A stretch of 64,000 bases of DNA from Clostridium luticellarii (GTDB taxonomy: Bacteria > Bacillota > Clostridia > Clostridiales > Clostridiaceae), in assembly GCF_002995845.1 (NCBI RefSeq), contig NZ_PVXP01000004.1, forward strand, positions 1 through 64,000, read 5' to 3'. Positions 11,024 to 19,642 of the stretch are shown piece after piece. Below the pieces are notes generated by a model that had not been told where the DNA came from, made no database searches, and saw only the letters and a list, made by a program, of their open reading frames with translations. The stretch's first letter is position 1. Every line of letters begins with the position of its first letter. The position numbers and the translations under genes were made by a program.

Positions 11024-11944
11024 CTATTTACCCTCTATCTGCTTGCGAACTTCCTCGGCAAAATCCTCTTCCTTCTTCTCTATTCCTTCACCCTTCTCAA
11101 ATCTAACAAAATCGGACACTTTTATCGGAGCACCAACTTCCTTTGACTTGCTGTTGATGTATTTATTAATAGTAAGATCAGAATCCTTAACCCATATCTG
11201 TTCAACTAGACAGTTTTCCTTATAGTATTTTTGGATTTTTCCCATAATTATCTTCTCTACAATTTTTTCAGGTTTTCCTTCGTTCAATGCCTGAACCCTG
11301 TATATATCCTTTTCTTTATTCAAAGTATCATCATCCACTGAATTTTTATCTAAAAACAATGGATTTGTAGCAGCTACCTGCATAGCCACATCCTTTGCAA
11401 CTTCTTCCAGTACATCGCTTTCATTGTCACATTCAAGCTTTACCAAAACTCCTATTCTGCCGCCGCCATGAATATAACTTTGAATCAATCCTTTTGAAAC
11501 GGAGAACCTCTTAAATCGCCTTACAGCCATATTTTCTCCCAATTTTGCAATTAAGGCCACCAATGTCTCTCCTACAGTTTTACTGCTGTCCACTATATAT
11601 TTTTCTTTAAGCAGTTCTTCCACAGTGGAAGCTTTGGAATCAGCCACCTGTTTTGCCAAATTATCAACAAAGCTTACAAAGTCTGAATTCACTGCCACAA
11701 AATCAGTTTCACAGTTTACTTCTACTATTGAGGCAGCTTTGCCATCTTTTGAAACATAAGTCTTAACCAGTCCTTCAGAAGCCACTCTGCCGGATTTTTT
11801 AGCTGCAGCAGCCAATCCTTTTTCTCTCAATATTTCAATAGCCTTTTCCGTATCTCCATCGGCTTCCTTTAAAGCTTTCTTGCAGTTCATCATTCCTGCC
11901 CCAGTTCTCTCTCTGAGTTCTTTTACCATCTGTGCAGTTATCAT
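11024..11944 (-). CDS. tsf: translation elongation factor Ts
   Basis: Nucleotide exchange factor for EF-Tu. The N-terminal UBA-like domain ([22 protein letters not shown]) is followed by the core with [11 protein letters not shown] and the second subdomain with AMQVAA. The full length is about 306 residues. Two ATGs are possible (11950 and 11944). The family begins [11 protein letters not shown], favouring 11944, but no strong RBS precedes either; only GGA is visible. A structured region and a terminator-like hairpin lie directly upstream, so expression may be controlled separately from rpsB. Confidence 0.97.
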   Translation of the reverse strand: MITAQMVKELRERTGAGMMNCKKALKEADGDTEKAIEILREKGLAAAAKKSGRVASEGLVKTYVSKDGKAASIVEVNCETDFVAVNSDFVSFVDNLAKQVADSKASTVEELLKEKYIVDSSKTVGETLVALIAKLGENMAVRRFKRFSVSKGLIQSYIHGGGRIGVLVKLECDNESDVLEEVAKDVAMQVAATNPLFLDKNSVDDDTLNKEKDIYRVQALNEGKPEKIVEKIIMGKIQKYYKENCLVEQIWVKDSDLTINKYINSKSKEVGAPIKVSDFVRFEKGEGIEKKEEDFAEEVRKQIEGK

Positions 11945-11962
11945 AAGCATATTCCGTTATCT

Positions 11963-11990
11963 AAAAATATAGGATTCTGCAAAATCCCAT
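11963..11990 (-). terminator. terminator-like hairpin in the tsf leader
   Basis: On the minus strand ATGGGATT pairs with AATCCTAT (one G-T) around a 6-base loop, followed by ATTTTTAG. It is 13 bases upstream of the first tsf ATG. Its position suggests partial termination or attenuation between rpsB and tsf, not the end of an operon. Confidence 0.5.
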
Positions 11991-12011
11991 ATTTATTTCC
12001 CTATTCATAAT

Positions 12012-12110
12012 GTCTAAAGTTAAACTTTATTCAGGTCCGACACTCCTAGGGCTTAAATTCGGATGCATCACCACCCTATAGGCAACTCAGCAATTTAATT
12101 GTTTGCCAAA
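12012..12110 (-). ncRNA. candidate structured 5' leader of tsf
   Basis: The 239-base gap between rpsB and tsf has no gene. It contains a hairpin GGCAA/TTGCC (12081-85 with 12103-07) with an inner CAAT/ATTG stem. Two interleaved pairings follow: 12036-40 with 12059-63 (TCCGA/TCGGA), and 12047-51 with 12074-78 (TAGGG/CCCTA). Interleaving means an H-type pseudoknot is possible. A small TAAAGT/ACTTTA hairpin follows, then the terminator-like stem. I do not recognise any named riboswitch class in it. Function is inferred only from layout. Confidence 0.4.
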
Positions 12111-12183
12111 TAACGGTTTTTCAACTCCTCTCACATTTGTATTTGACCACTTTTGTATATTTTCATTATAATAATATAATAAA

Positions 12184-12888
12184 TTATTCTTCAGCTAATT
12201 GTTCTCCCTGTCTTCCTTCCATAACAGCGTCTGCCACTTTAGATGTGATTAATTTCACAGCTCTTATGGCATCATCATTTCCTGGTATAACATAATCCAC
12301 TTCATCAGGATCGCAATTTGTATCAACTATGGCCACTACAGGAATTCCTAAAATCTTAGCTTCCGATATAGCATTTTTCTCTTTTCTTGGATCAACAACA
12401 AATAATGCTCCTACATTTTTGGCATCCATATTTTTGATTCCGCCCAAATTTTTCTCAAGCTTTTCCTTTTCATTCTTCAATTTTATAACTTCTTTTTTAG
12501 GCAGAACTTCAAATGTTCCATCTTCCTCCATTTTTTCCAGTTCCTCTAATTTACCTATTCTAGCTTTTATAGTGACAAAATTAGTGAGCATACCACCTAA
12601 CCATCTATTATTGACATAGTACATATTGCTTCTTTTCGCTTCTTCTTGAATAGCTTCCTGAGCTTGTTTTTTTGTGCCGATAAACAATATGTCTTTTCCC
12701 TCTTCTGCAGTTTTCTTTATGAACTCATAAGCTTCTTCAACTTTTTTCACTGTCTTCTGGAGATCTATTATATAGATTCCATTTCTCTCCGTAAAAATGT
12801 AAGAAGCCATTTTAGGGTTCCATCTTCTCGTCTGGTGTCCAAAGTGAACACCTGCTTCCAATAATTGTTTCATAGAAATAACTGACAT
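12184..12888 (-). CDS. rpsB: 30S ribosomal protein S2
   Basis: Small-subunit protein of the head-body hinge; binds S1 in species that have it. The S2 blocks are complete: [15 protein letters not shown] at the N-terminus, [20 protein letters not shown] and [22 protein letters not shown]. It has 234 residues. TAGGAGGG precedes the ATG. Its own promoter lies about 105 bases upstream, giving a leader with a hairpin (12928-12961), a place where S2 autoregulation could act. tsf follows, as in most bacteria. Confidence 0.98.
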   Translation of the reverse strand: MSVISMKQLLEAGVHFGHQTRRWNPKMASYIFTERNGIYIIDLQKTVKKVEEAYEFIKKTAEEGKDILFIGTKKQAQEAIQEEAKRSNMYYVNNRWLGGMLTNFVTIKARIGKLEELEKMEEDGTFEVLPKKEVIKLKNEKEKLEKNLGGIKNMDAKNVGALFVVDPRKEKNAISEAKILGIPVVAIVDTNCDPDEVDYVIPGNDDAIRAVKLITSKVADAVMEGRQGEQLAEE

Positions 12889-12992
12889 TTATTTTCCCTC
12901 CTAGGTTTTTTCCTCCATTACCCTCATATTCATAGATGACTAACAGCACCTTACTATGAATTAGATAATGTGTGTATTTTAATACCTTTTGT

Positions 12993-13021
12993 AGTATATC
13001 ATAATGTCTGTTTGTATTCAA
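12993..13021 (-). promoter_or_regulatory. sigma-A promoter of rpsB
   Basis: On the minus strand TTGAAT and TATACT are separated by exactly 17 bases. The predicted transcript starts near 12986, giving a leader of about 98 bases. Within it ATTCATAG and CTATGAAT (12928-35, 12954-61) form an 8-bp stem with an 18-base loop. Confidence 0.7.
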
Positions 13022-13022
13022 C

Positions 13023-13048
13023 AAAAAAATGGATTTAATCCATTTTTT
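13023..13048 (-). terminator. intrinsic terminator after codY
   Basis: A near-perfect palindrome centred on ATGGATTTAATCCAT with A/T-run flanks. On the minus strand the stem is followed by seven Ts, three bases after the codY stop. It works in either direction in principle. Confidence 0.85.
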
Positions 13049-13051
13049 ATG

Positions 13052-13828
13052 TTACTTTATTTTTTTTAGTTCATCTAATAATTTTTCATTCAGTATTTTA
13101 ATATGGGTTCCTTTCATTCCAAGAGATCTAGATTCTATTACTCCAGCGCTTTCAAATTTTCTAAGTGCATTTACAATTACAGATCTGGTTATTCCAACCT
13201 TATCTGCTATTTTTGAAGCCACAAGCAGTCCCTCATTCCCATCCAGTTCGTTGAATATGTGTTCCACTGCTTCCAGCTCAGAATAGGAAAGTGTTCCTAT
13301 TGCCAATTGAACTACAGCCTTTTTTCTTGCCTCTTCCTCTATCTCATCATTTTTAGCCCTTAATATTTCAAGTCCTATTATGGTAGCACTGTATTCTGCC
13401 AATATAAGATCCTCATCCACAAACCTCTCTCCAAAACTTGCCAATAGCAAAGTCCCCAGTCTTTCTCTATTTCCAACTATAGGGACTATAGTTGTTAATT
13501 TATTATCCACATTACAGGGGCTTCCATCTTCAAAAACACATATCCCATGATTGGCTAAATTAGGTATGGTTTCACGAGCATTTAGAAGTTTATTGTTGTA
13601 ATGTTCTGGAAATTTCATTTCACTTATTATCTTGTCTTTAACAATATCACATTCAAACCCATCCGGGAAATTATATCCCAATATCTTTCCTCTTCTACTT
13701 ATGATGTAAATATTACATCCTAAAACTTCACTTAACAATTTACATATGTCATCAAAGACTACCGGTTCCGTTCCTGATTTTTGTAATATCTTATTCAGCT
13801 TTCTTGTTTTGTCTAATAGTGTTGTCAT
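13052..13828 (-). CDS. codY: GTP- and branched-chain-amino-acid-sensing global repressor CodY
   Basis: Nutrient-sensing transcriptional regulator of low-GC Gram-positives. The 258 residues fit. An N-terminal GAF domain (about 1-155) begins [16 protein letters not shown], a linker helix follows, and the C-terminal winged helix-turn-helix holds [33 protein letters not shown]. The RBS AAGGAGGAC is ideal. In Bacillus codY follows codV-clpQY; here it stands alone between topA and rpsB, with its own promoter and terminator. A partial CodY-box in its leader suggests autoregulation. Confidence 0.97.
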   Translation of the reverse strand: MTTLLDKTRKLNKILQKSGTEPVVFDDICKLLSEVLGCNIYIISRRGKILGYNFPDGFECDIVKDKIISEMKFPEHYNNKLLNARETIPNLANHGICVFEDGSPCNVDNKLTTIVPIVGNRERLGTLLLASFGERFVDEDLILAEYSATIIGLEILRAKNDEIEEEARKKAVVQLAIGTLSYSELEAVEHIFNELDGNEGLLVASKIADKVGITRSVIVNALRKFESAGVIESRSLGMKGTHIKILNEKLLDELKKIK

Positions 13829-13895
13829 TTACAGTCCTCCTTGTAATTACCAATTTTACTTTACCTATAGTGCTGCATACTCAGCTTCTACTATA

Positions 13896-13910
13896 TTCCT
13901 ACTGAAAATT
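13896..13910 (-). promoter_or_regulatory. possible CodY box in the codY leader
   Basis: Read on the minus strand, the first nine bases match the CodY consensus AATTTTCWGAAAATT exactly (AATTTTCAG), but the second half matches poorly, for 10 of 15 overall. It lies about 70 bases ahead of the codY start, downstream of the predicted promoter. Autoregulation is plausible but the site is weak. Confidence 0.3.
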
Positions 13911-14015
13911 CTTATTCCCAAAGTTTTGAACCATAAGGTAGTATGAAACAATCACCAATATTTTTAATATTTTGGATTTTTTAAAATATTTAGAATTGTT
14001 CTTTATACATTAATT

Positions 14016-14044
14016 ATCATAACATAACAGTTGTTATAATTCAA
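14016..14044 (-). promoter_or_regulatory. sigma-A promoter of codY
   Basis: TTGAAT and TATGAT on the minus strand are spaced 17 bases apart. The spacer contains the palindrome ATAACA-AC-TGTTAT, which could be an operator. The leader to codY would be about 180 bases with no reading frame of note. Confidence 0.55.
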
Positions 14045-14064
14045 CTATATTTGATAATATAATT

Positions 14065-14112
14065 AAAATACAGTTTAATATAGACCTCTAATCTATAATT
14101 AAACTGTATTTT
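14065..14112 (-). terminator. strong terminator after topA
   Basis: A 15-bp perfect outer stem (14065-14079 with 14098-14112) and a further ATAGA/TCTAT inner stem, followed on the minus strand by TTTTAATTA. It separates topA from codY. Confidence 0.85.
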
Positions 14113-14140
14113 CGACTTAATTCACTGTTGATTTTAAATT

Positions 14141-16264
14141 CTATCCGTTTTTCTCGGATATTTTGTCATCTTTATCACCATTTTTCTCATTCTGATACTC
14201 CCTGTGCTTACATTCTACATTAGAGCACTCCAAATAATTTCCCCTGGCTTTGCTGTACTTTTTTACCATATAGCTTCCACATACACTGCATTTATCTTTC
14301 ACGGGTTCAAACCAGCTTACAAAATCGCACTTTGGATAATTACTGCATCCATAAAATTTTCTGCCCTTTCTGCTCCTCTTTACCAGAACTTTTCCGCCGC
14401 ATTTTGGACATTCTACATCCAATTCTTCAACTATTGGTTTTGTGTTTTTACATTCAGGATATCCTGGACATGCTAAAAAGTCTCCAAACCTCCCATGTTT
14501 TATTACCATATTTCTTCCGCATTTATCGCATTTTATATCCGTCACCTTATCTTCTATGGTAATCTTGGCCACTTCTTTTTCAGCCACTTCTATGGATTTT
14601 TTCAGAGGATGGTAAAATTCATCCACCACCTTTCTCCAATTATCCTTTCCCTCTTCCACACTGTCCAATTTGGATTCCATTTCCGCGGTAAATTCCACAT
14701 CCACTATTTGCTTAAAATATTCACTCAATATGTTATTTACTATATTTCCCAATTCTGTAGGAATCAAGGTCTTTTTTTCTCTCTGTACATATTTTCTATC
14801 CAAAAGCGTGGACAATATCGGAGCATAAGTACTAGGTCTTCCTATACCATTTTCCTCAAGTGTCTTTACAAGAGAAGCTTCTGAAAATCTAGCCGGAGGC
14901 TGTGTAAAATGCTGTTTTCCATTTATGGACTTCTTAAAAAGCAGTTCATCCTTCTCAAGTTTTGGCAAAGTACTGCCGGATTTTTCATCTTCAGTGGTAT
15001 ATTCATACACTTTCATAAACCCGTCAAATTTCACCTGGGATCCGCTGACTTTCAATCCATACTTATTGTTAAGTATATTTATGGAAGTAACATCAATTTT
15101 TGAAGAAGCCATCTGACTTGCCAAAAATCTGTTCCATATCAATTTATAGAGTTTATACTGTTCCGGTTTTAAATTTTCTTTGGCCCTGTCAGGTTCTATC
15201 TCTATATTAGTTGGTCTTATGGCCTCATGAGCATCCTGTATATTTTTTTTGCTTTTAAAATTTCTGGGCTTTTCTTCTATATATTCCTTTCCAAATTTAT
15301 TTACCACAAACTCCCTGCAGGCATCCTGAGCCTCTCTTGAAATCCTCACCGAATCAGTTCTCATATAAGTTATAAGTCCAACAGTTCCATAACCCTTTAT
15401 ATCTATTCCTTCATACAGCTGCTGAGCCACAGCCATGGTTTTTTTAGTGGAAAAATTTAATTTTTTATAGGCATCCTGCTGTAACGTACTGGTAATAAAA
15501 GGTGGAAGAGGAGTCTTGTTCTTATGTGTTGTCCTAATGGATTTTACAATAAACTGACCTTCCTCCAGCTCTTTTATAATTTTATCCACTTCATCTTTAG
15601 TTCCAATCTCAATTTTTTTACCGTTAAAAGTAGTGAGCTTTGCATTAAAACATTTGACTTCAGATTTTTTATGAAGCTCACATTCTACAGTCCAATATTC
15701 CTGAGGTTTAAAATCTATTATATTTTTTTCTCTTTCACATATCATTTTAAGTGCCACAGACTGTACCCTTCCGGCACTCAAGCCCCATTTGATTTTTTTC
15801 CAAAGTATAGGGCTTATCTTATATCCCACCAGTCTATCCAATACCCTCCTAGCCTGCTGGGCATTGACTAAATTTATATTTATAACTCTAGGTGATTTTA
15901 TAGAGCTTTTTATGGCATTTTTAGTGATTTCATGAAATTCTATTCTGCACCTTTCACTTTCACTTAGTTTAAGTGCATGGGCCAAATGCCATGAAATTGC
16001 CTCTCCTTCCCTATCAGGGTCTGTTGCCAGATATACTTTTTCACTTTTTTTTGCCTCTCGCTTAAGTTTGTCTAAAAGTTCTCCTTTGCCCCTTATCGTT
16101 ATATACTTAGGATTGTATTCATTATCTATATCAACTCCCAATTGACTTTTGGGAAGATCTCTTACATGACCCATGGAAGCTTTCACCACGTAATTTTTAC
16201 CTAGATATTTTCCTATAGTTTTAGCCTTAGCCGGTGATTCAACTATAACTAATTTTTGTCCCAT
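14141..16264 (-). CDS. topA: DNA topoisomerase I (type IA)
   Basis: Relaxes negative supercoils through a 5'-phosphotyrosine intermediate. The Toprim domain has VESPAKAKTI at 8-17 and DPDREGE near 82. The active-site block GLITYMRTDS, with the catalytic tyrosine, is near 295. After about residue 580 come three C4 zinc ribbons: CDKCGRN with CPGYPEC, CPKCGGK with CSNYPKC, and CSVCGSY with CSNVEC. All four cysteines are kept in each. The 707-residue length is typical. It follows dprA, the common dprA-topA order, but has its own promoter and terminator. Confidence 0.98.
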   Translation of the reverse strand: MGQKLVIVESPAKAKTIGKYLGKNYVVKASMGHVRDLPKSQLGVDIDNEYNPKYITIRGKGELLDKLKREAKKSEKVYLATDPDREGEAISWHLAHALKLSESERCRIEFHEITKNAIKSSIKSPRVININLVNAQQARRVLDRLVGYKISPILWKKIKWGLSAGRVQSVALKMICEREKNIIDFKPQEYWTVECELHKKSEVKCFNAKLTTFNGKKIEIGTKDEVDKIIKELEEGQFIVKSIRTTHKNKTPLPPFITSTLQQDAYKKLNFSTKKTMAVAQQLYEGIDIKGYGTVGLITYMRTDSVRISREAQDACREFVVNKFGKEYIEEKPRNFKSKKNIQDAHEAIRPTNIEIEPDRAKENLKPEQYKLYKLIWNRFLASQMASSKIDVTSINILNNKYGLKVSGSQVKFDGFMKVYEYTTEDEKSGSTLPKLEKDELLFKKSINGKQHFTQPPARFSEASLVKTLEENGIGRPSTYAPILSTLLDRKYVQREKKTLIPTELGNIVNNILSEYFKQIVDVEFTAEMESKLDSVEEGKDNWRKVVDEFYHPLKKSIEVAEKEVAKITIEDKVTDIKCDKCGRNMVIKHGRFGDFLACPGYPECKNTKPIVEELDVECPKCGGKVLVKRSRKGRKFYGCSNYPKCDFVSWFEPVKDKCSVCGSYMVKKYSKARGNYLECSNVECKHREYQNEKNGDKDDKISEKNG

Positions 16265-16309
16265 ATTATACTCTGAACATTTTTAAATTTATGTCAGAGT
16301 CTACACCCC

Positions 16310-16341
16310 CTTATTTTAACCATGAACCTTATTTTAACCAT
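16310..16341. repeat. tandem 14-base repeat upstream of topA
   Basis: Two exact copies of CTTATTTTAACCAT (16310-16323 and 16328-16341) are 18 bases apart, between the topA promoter and its start codon. They may be a tandem binding site in the leader. The rest of the 238-base gap between dprA and topA (16265-16502) has no gene that I can support. Confidence 0.5.
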
Positions 16342-16351
16342 ATAAATATTT

Positions 16352-16380
16352 ATTATACTATTTTATCTCGTCACAGTCAT
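16352..16380 (-). promoter_or_regulatory. sigma-A promoter of topA
   Basis: ATGACT and a perfect TATAAT are separated by 17 bases on the minus strand, about 88 bases ahead of the topA ATG. Confidence 0.55.
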
Positions 16381-16502
16381 TATTTTATAATAACACAACT
16401 CAGTAAAATTAAACATGGGCAGAAATAACAACCCTATACATACAAATTCTCCTGAGCCGCTGTAAAATGCGCCATATGATAAAACTCAGCCTCGATTTAG
16501 AA

Positions 16503-17600
16503 TCAATTCATAACGTCTTTACTACACTTAACATTTACATAGTAGTTTCCTTGAAGACATATTATCTTACCATTTAGTTGCAATTCAAATAATAACTCAT
16601 ATAATCGTTTTATGTCAATATTAGTTATCCTGCATATTTCATCTATATGCATGGGAATGTGTCCAATAAGTTTACATATTTTTTCCTGTGTGGCATTTAA
16701 TGTACTCTCTTTTGCATATCTCTCCTTCATGTATCTTACTGGAAGCATCTGAAACAAATCCTCCAGACAGGTAAATACATGTGCTCCCTCTCTTATAAGC
16801 GTATTTGTACCTTTGCTCTGGGGAGAAAATATGGAACCCGGAACTGCCATCACGTCTTTTCCCTGTTCCAGAGCACAGCCGGCTGTTATTAAAGCTCCAC
16901 TTTTATTTCCCGCTTCAATTACAATCACCAAATCGCTCAAGCCGCTTATAATTCTGTTCCTCATGGGGAAATTATAGGAATATGGCTTAGTCTTTGGCAT
17001 AAATTCAGAAAGTATACATCCATTTTCCAAAATGCCGTCATATAATTTTGCATTTTCTCTGGGGTATATCACATCTAAACCTGAACCAAGAACAGCACAG
17101 GTATATCCGTCATTTTCAACGGCGGCCCTATGACAGCAACTGTCAATTCCTCTTGCCATACCACTTATTATATTTACATTATTTGAAGAAACTTCCTTTC
17201 CCAGAAGAGAAGCCACATTTCTTCCATACAGGCTGCAGTTTCTGGCTCCAACCATACCCACGCTCACCTGTTTCAGTCTTTCAATGTCCCCCCTATAAAA
17301 TAAAATTGCAGGAGAATCGTCATAATTTTTCAATCTAGCAGGATAATTTTTATCACAGCAGTTTACAGTATCAATGCCCTTTTTCAAGGAATACTCCATC
17401 AAACTCTCTAATTCATACTTGTTCCAGGCTTTTTTAAATTCTCCACATATTTTACCACAATTCTCTCCTAAAAATACAGAATTATCATTATAAATACTAT
17501 GTATATATATTTGCCTTGTGCTTTTAAATTTTTTCAAAATACTATTTTTTATCTTGTTTGATATTTTTACAGAAGAAAACCACAGATCGTATATGTCCAT
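16503..17600 (-). CDS. dprA: DNA-processing protein DprA/Smf
   Basis: Loads RecA on incoming single-stranded DNA during transformation. The Rossmann-like core shows VGARNCSLYGRNVA, SGMARGIDSCCHRAA, GSGLDVIYPRENAKLY, PMRNRIISGLSD and GSIFSPQSKGTNTLIREGA. The C-terminus is winged-helix-like (about the last 60 residues). The frame continues upstream to 17672, but no RBS precedes that ATG and the likely promoter ends only about 11 bases before it. The family-like N-terminus MDIYDLWF starts at 17600, giving 365 residues. The RBS is weak at both, so the start is uncertain. It is divergent from comM, another competence gene. Confidence 0.93.
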   Translation of the reverse strand: MDIYDLWFSSVKISNKIKNSILKKFKSTRQIYIHSIYNDNSVFLGENCGKICGEFKKAWNKYELESLMEYSLKKGIDTVNCCDKNYPARLKNYDDSPAILFYRGDIERLKQVSVGMVGARNCSLYGRNVASLLGKEVSSNNVNIISGMARGIDSCCHRAAVENDGYTCAVLGSGLDVIYPRENAKLYDGILENGCILSEFMPKTKPYSYNFPMRNRIISGLSDLVIVIEAGNKSGALITAGCALEQGKDVMAVPGSIFSPQSKGTNTLIREGAHVFTCLEDLFQMLPVRYMKERYAKESTLNATQEKICKLIGHIPMHIDEICRITNIDIKRLYELLFELQLNGKIICLQGNYYVNVKCSKDVMN

Positions 17601-17781
17601 AAACAATTCACATCCCATCAAATAATTCTCAGGTCCAGGTAGGGCCTGCCTATAAAAAATGCCTTTCTTCATATGTAAAAATTATGTTCATACTACAATT
17701 ATTTTATTCAGATCCTTCAAGTTTTATCTTCGAGAGTTTAAAACAAAATATTATTGTCAAGAATTAAGCTGAGGTGATAAC

Positions 17782-19305
17782 GTGGTGGCAGTTAAATTAA
17801 ATACTTCCTCCTTCTTAGGTATAGAAGGAAGTATAGTTTCAGTAGAGGTTGACATTGAAAGAGGACTTCCATCTTTCAACATAGTTGGTCTGGCAGATAC
17901 TTCCGTAAAAGAATCCAAAGAAAGAGTGAGAGCTTCCATAATAAATTCAGGATTTGAATTTCCCATAAAGAAAATAGTAGTTAATCTGGCTCCTGCAGAT
18001 ATGAAAAAAGCAGGTTCGCTATTTGATCTTCCCATAGCTCTGGGAATACTAATATGTACAGGTCAGATGAATTTCAATGACTGGGAAAAGTTTTTAATAC
18101 TGGGAGAGCTTTCACTGTCCGGTACTTTGAACAAGGTAAGAGGGGTACTTCCCATAACACTGGAAGGTATAAGAAACCACATCAAAAATTTCATTGTACC
18201 CTTTGAGAATGCAGAAGAATGTTCTTCTATAAAAGGTGCCAACTGCTATGCTTTTGAAAACTTAAAACAGATAGCATATTTTATAAAATACAGGGATTTA
18301 ATGCCCTACAAACATAAAAGGAAAACATCTAAATTCCTGAGTCCTTCTCTGGATTTCTCAGATGTATTTGGCCAGGAAGGCTGTAAAAGAGCTTTAGAAG
18401 TGGCCTGTGCAGGAAATCACAATATACTTATGGCGGGTCCGCCGGGGTCTGGTAAAACCATGATGGCCAAAAGAGTTCCAACCATACTCCCGGATTTGAG
18501 TTATGAAAAATCTCTGGAGGTCACCAAGATATACAGCGTAACAGGAAATTTAAATGTAAATGAAGGCCTTATAATAAGGCCGCCTTTTAGAAATCCACAT
18601 CATACCAGTACAACAATTTCCCTGATAGGCGGTGGAAATAATTTAATGCCTGGAGAAATATCTCTGGCTCACAACGGCATACTCTTTCTGGATGAAGTAC
18701 TTGAATTCAAAAAAAATGTACTGGAAGTCTTAAGGCAGCCGCTGGAAGAAAAAAAAATAGTGATAAACAGAGCTTCCGGCAGAGTTTCATTTCCCTGTAA
18801 TTTTATGACCATAATGGCCACTAACCCCTGTCCTTGTGGAAACTTTGCTTCTGAAAAGCCGTGTACATGTACGGACTATGAGAGGAGAAGATATATATCT
18901 AAATTGTCCAGTCCAATTATGGACAGAATAGATCTGTTCACTTTTGTAAATTCTTTAGATTTTAAAAGTATACAGGACTACAAAAAAAGTGAATCCTCTA
19001 AATTGATCAGGAAGCGGGTGGAAAACGCCCGTAAGATCCAAAAGAAAAGATTTAAAAATCAAGGAATATACTTTAATTCTGAAATGAACAGTGTTCTTAT
19101 AAAAAAATATTGCGAACTAGGCGGAAATTCTTTAAAACTACTTGAAAAAGTATATTCCAAATATAATCTGACAACTAGAGCCTACAGTAAAATTTTAAAA
19201 GTCTCCCGGACAATAGCAGATTTGGATCTCAGTGAATCCATAAAAGAGTCTCATTTAATTGAAGCTCTCCACTACCGGAAATTTATAAGCGATAATTTCA
19301 TATAG
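17782..19305 (+). CDS. comM: YifB/ComM-type AAA+ Mg-chelatase-like ATPase
   Basis: ATPase of the ComM family, linked to branch migration during natural transformation in Gram-negatives; its role in clostridia is not established. An N-terminal Lon-protease-like subdomain (about 1-170) precedes the AAA+ core. Walker A is GPPGSGKT at 219-226, Walker B is ILFLDEVLEF, and a cysteine cluster CPCGNF with CTCTDY follows near 355. The C-terminal chelatase lid holds the arginine-rich helix (TTRAYSKILKVSRTIADL). It has 507 residues. The start is GTG after GAGGTGATAAC; a second GTG follows at once. It faces away from dprA, so the two may share the short intergenic region. Confidence 0.93.
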   Translation: MVAVKLNTSSFLGIEGSIVSVEVDIERGLPSFNIVGLADTSVKESKERVRASIINSGFEFPIKKIVVNLAPADMKKAGSLFDLPIALGILICTGQMNFNDWEKFLILGELSLSGTLNKVRGVLPITLEGIRNHIKNFIVPFENAEECSSIKGANCYAFENLKQIAYFIKYRDLMPYKHKRKTSKFLSPSLDFSDVFGQEGCKRALEVACAGNHNILMAGPPGSGKTMMAKRVPTILPDLSYEKSLEVTKIYSVTGNLNVNEGLIIRPPFRNPHHTSTTISLIGGGNNLMPGEISLAHNGILFLDEVLEFKKNVLEVLRQPLEEKKIVINRASGRVSFPCNFMTIMATNPCPCGNFASEKPCTCTDYERRRYISKLSSPIMDRIDLFTFVNSLDFKSIQDYKKSESSKLIRKRVENARKIQKKRFKNQGIYFNSEMNSVLIKKYCELGGNSLKLLEKVYSKYNLTTRAYSKILKVSRTIADLDLSESIKESHLIEALHYRKFISDNFI

Positions 19306-19434
19306 AGTAATTAGCCCTGTAACTTTATTTCTATTTTTTTGAAAAAATTACTTTATTTATATTTACAAAAAATGTATAATATATATGTAATTGAATGCAA
19401 TCCATAAATTATTATAAAGAAGGGAGAATATTAT

Positions 19435-19629
19435 ATGTATTTTTTCATGGTCATATTGGGTCTCATCATAGGTGCACTATTAATTTTTATGGGAATAAGA
19501 GGGAAGAACAGTGATATAATAAGCATAGGGTGGGTACTTTCCATATTCTTCTTATTGATTTGCATAAATATATATATACCAAACCTTATCAGTAATTTAA
19601 AAACAAGTCCAATGTATATATTAAGATGA
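19435..19629 (+). CDS. small two-span membrane protein, function unknown
   Basis: A 64-residue protein with two hydrophobic segments (about 2-20 and 31-50) joined by a short polar loop (GIRGKNSD). I do not recognise the family. The RBS is good (AAGGGAGAATATT before ATG). It is 13 bases ahead of yraN and is probably cotranscribed with it. A TATAAT-like element lies about 50 bases upstream, but its -35 is poor. No signal cleavage site is evident. Confidence 0.65.
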   Translation: MYFFMVILGLIIGALLIFMGIRGKNSDIISIGWVLSIFFLLICINIYIPNLISNLKTSPMYILR

Positions 19630-19642
19630 AAGGTGGAGATCT

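Noticed and set aside
12025-12085. T-box-like word AGGGTGGTGATGC in the tsf leader
   Set aside because: It recalls the T-box AGGGTGGNACCGCG, but the ACCGCG half is missing, the segment upstream is too short for a T-box stem I, and tsf is not an amino-acid or tRNA-synthetase gene.
12812-13024. 70-residue minus-strand frame across the rpsB leader
   Set aside because: It spans the rpsB promoter, leader and RBS, has no RBS of its own and no protein-like pattern.
16409-16441. Ten-residue frame with an RBS-like AGGAG upstream of topA
   Set aside because: It is too short to judge, lies before the predicted topA promoter and has no regulatory codon run.
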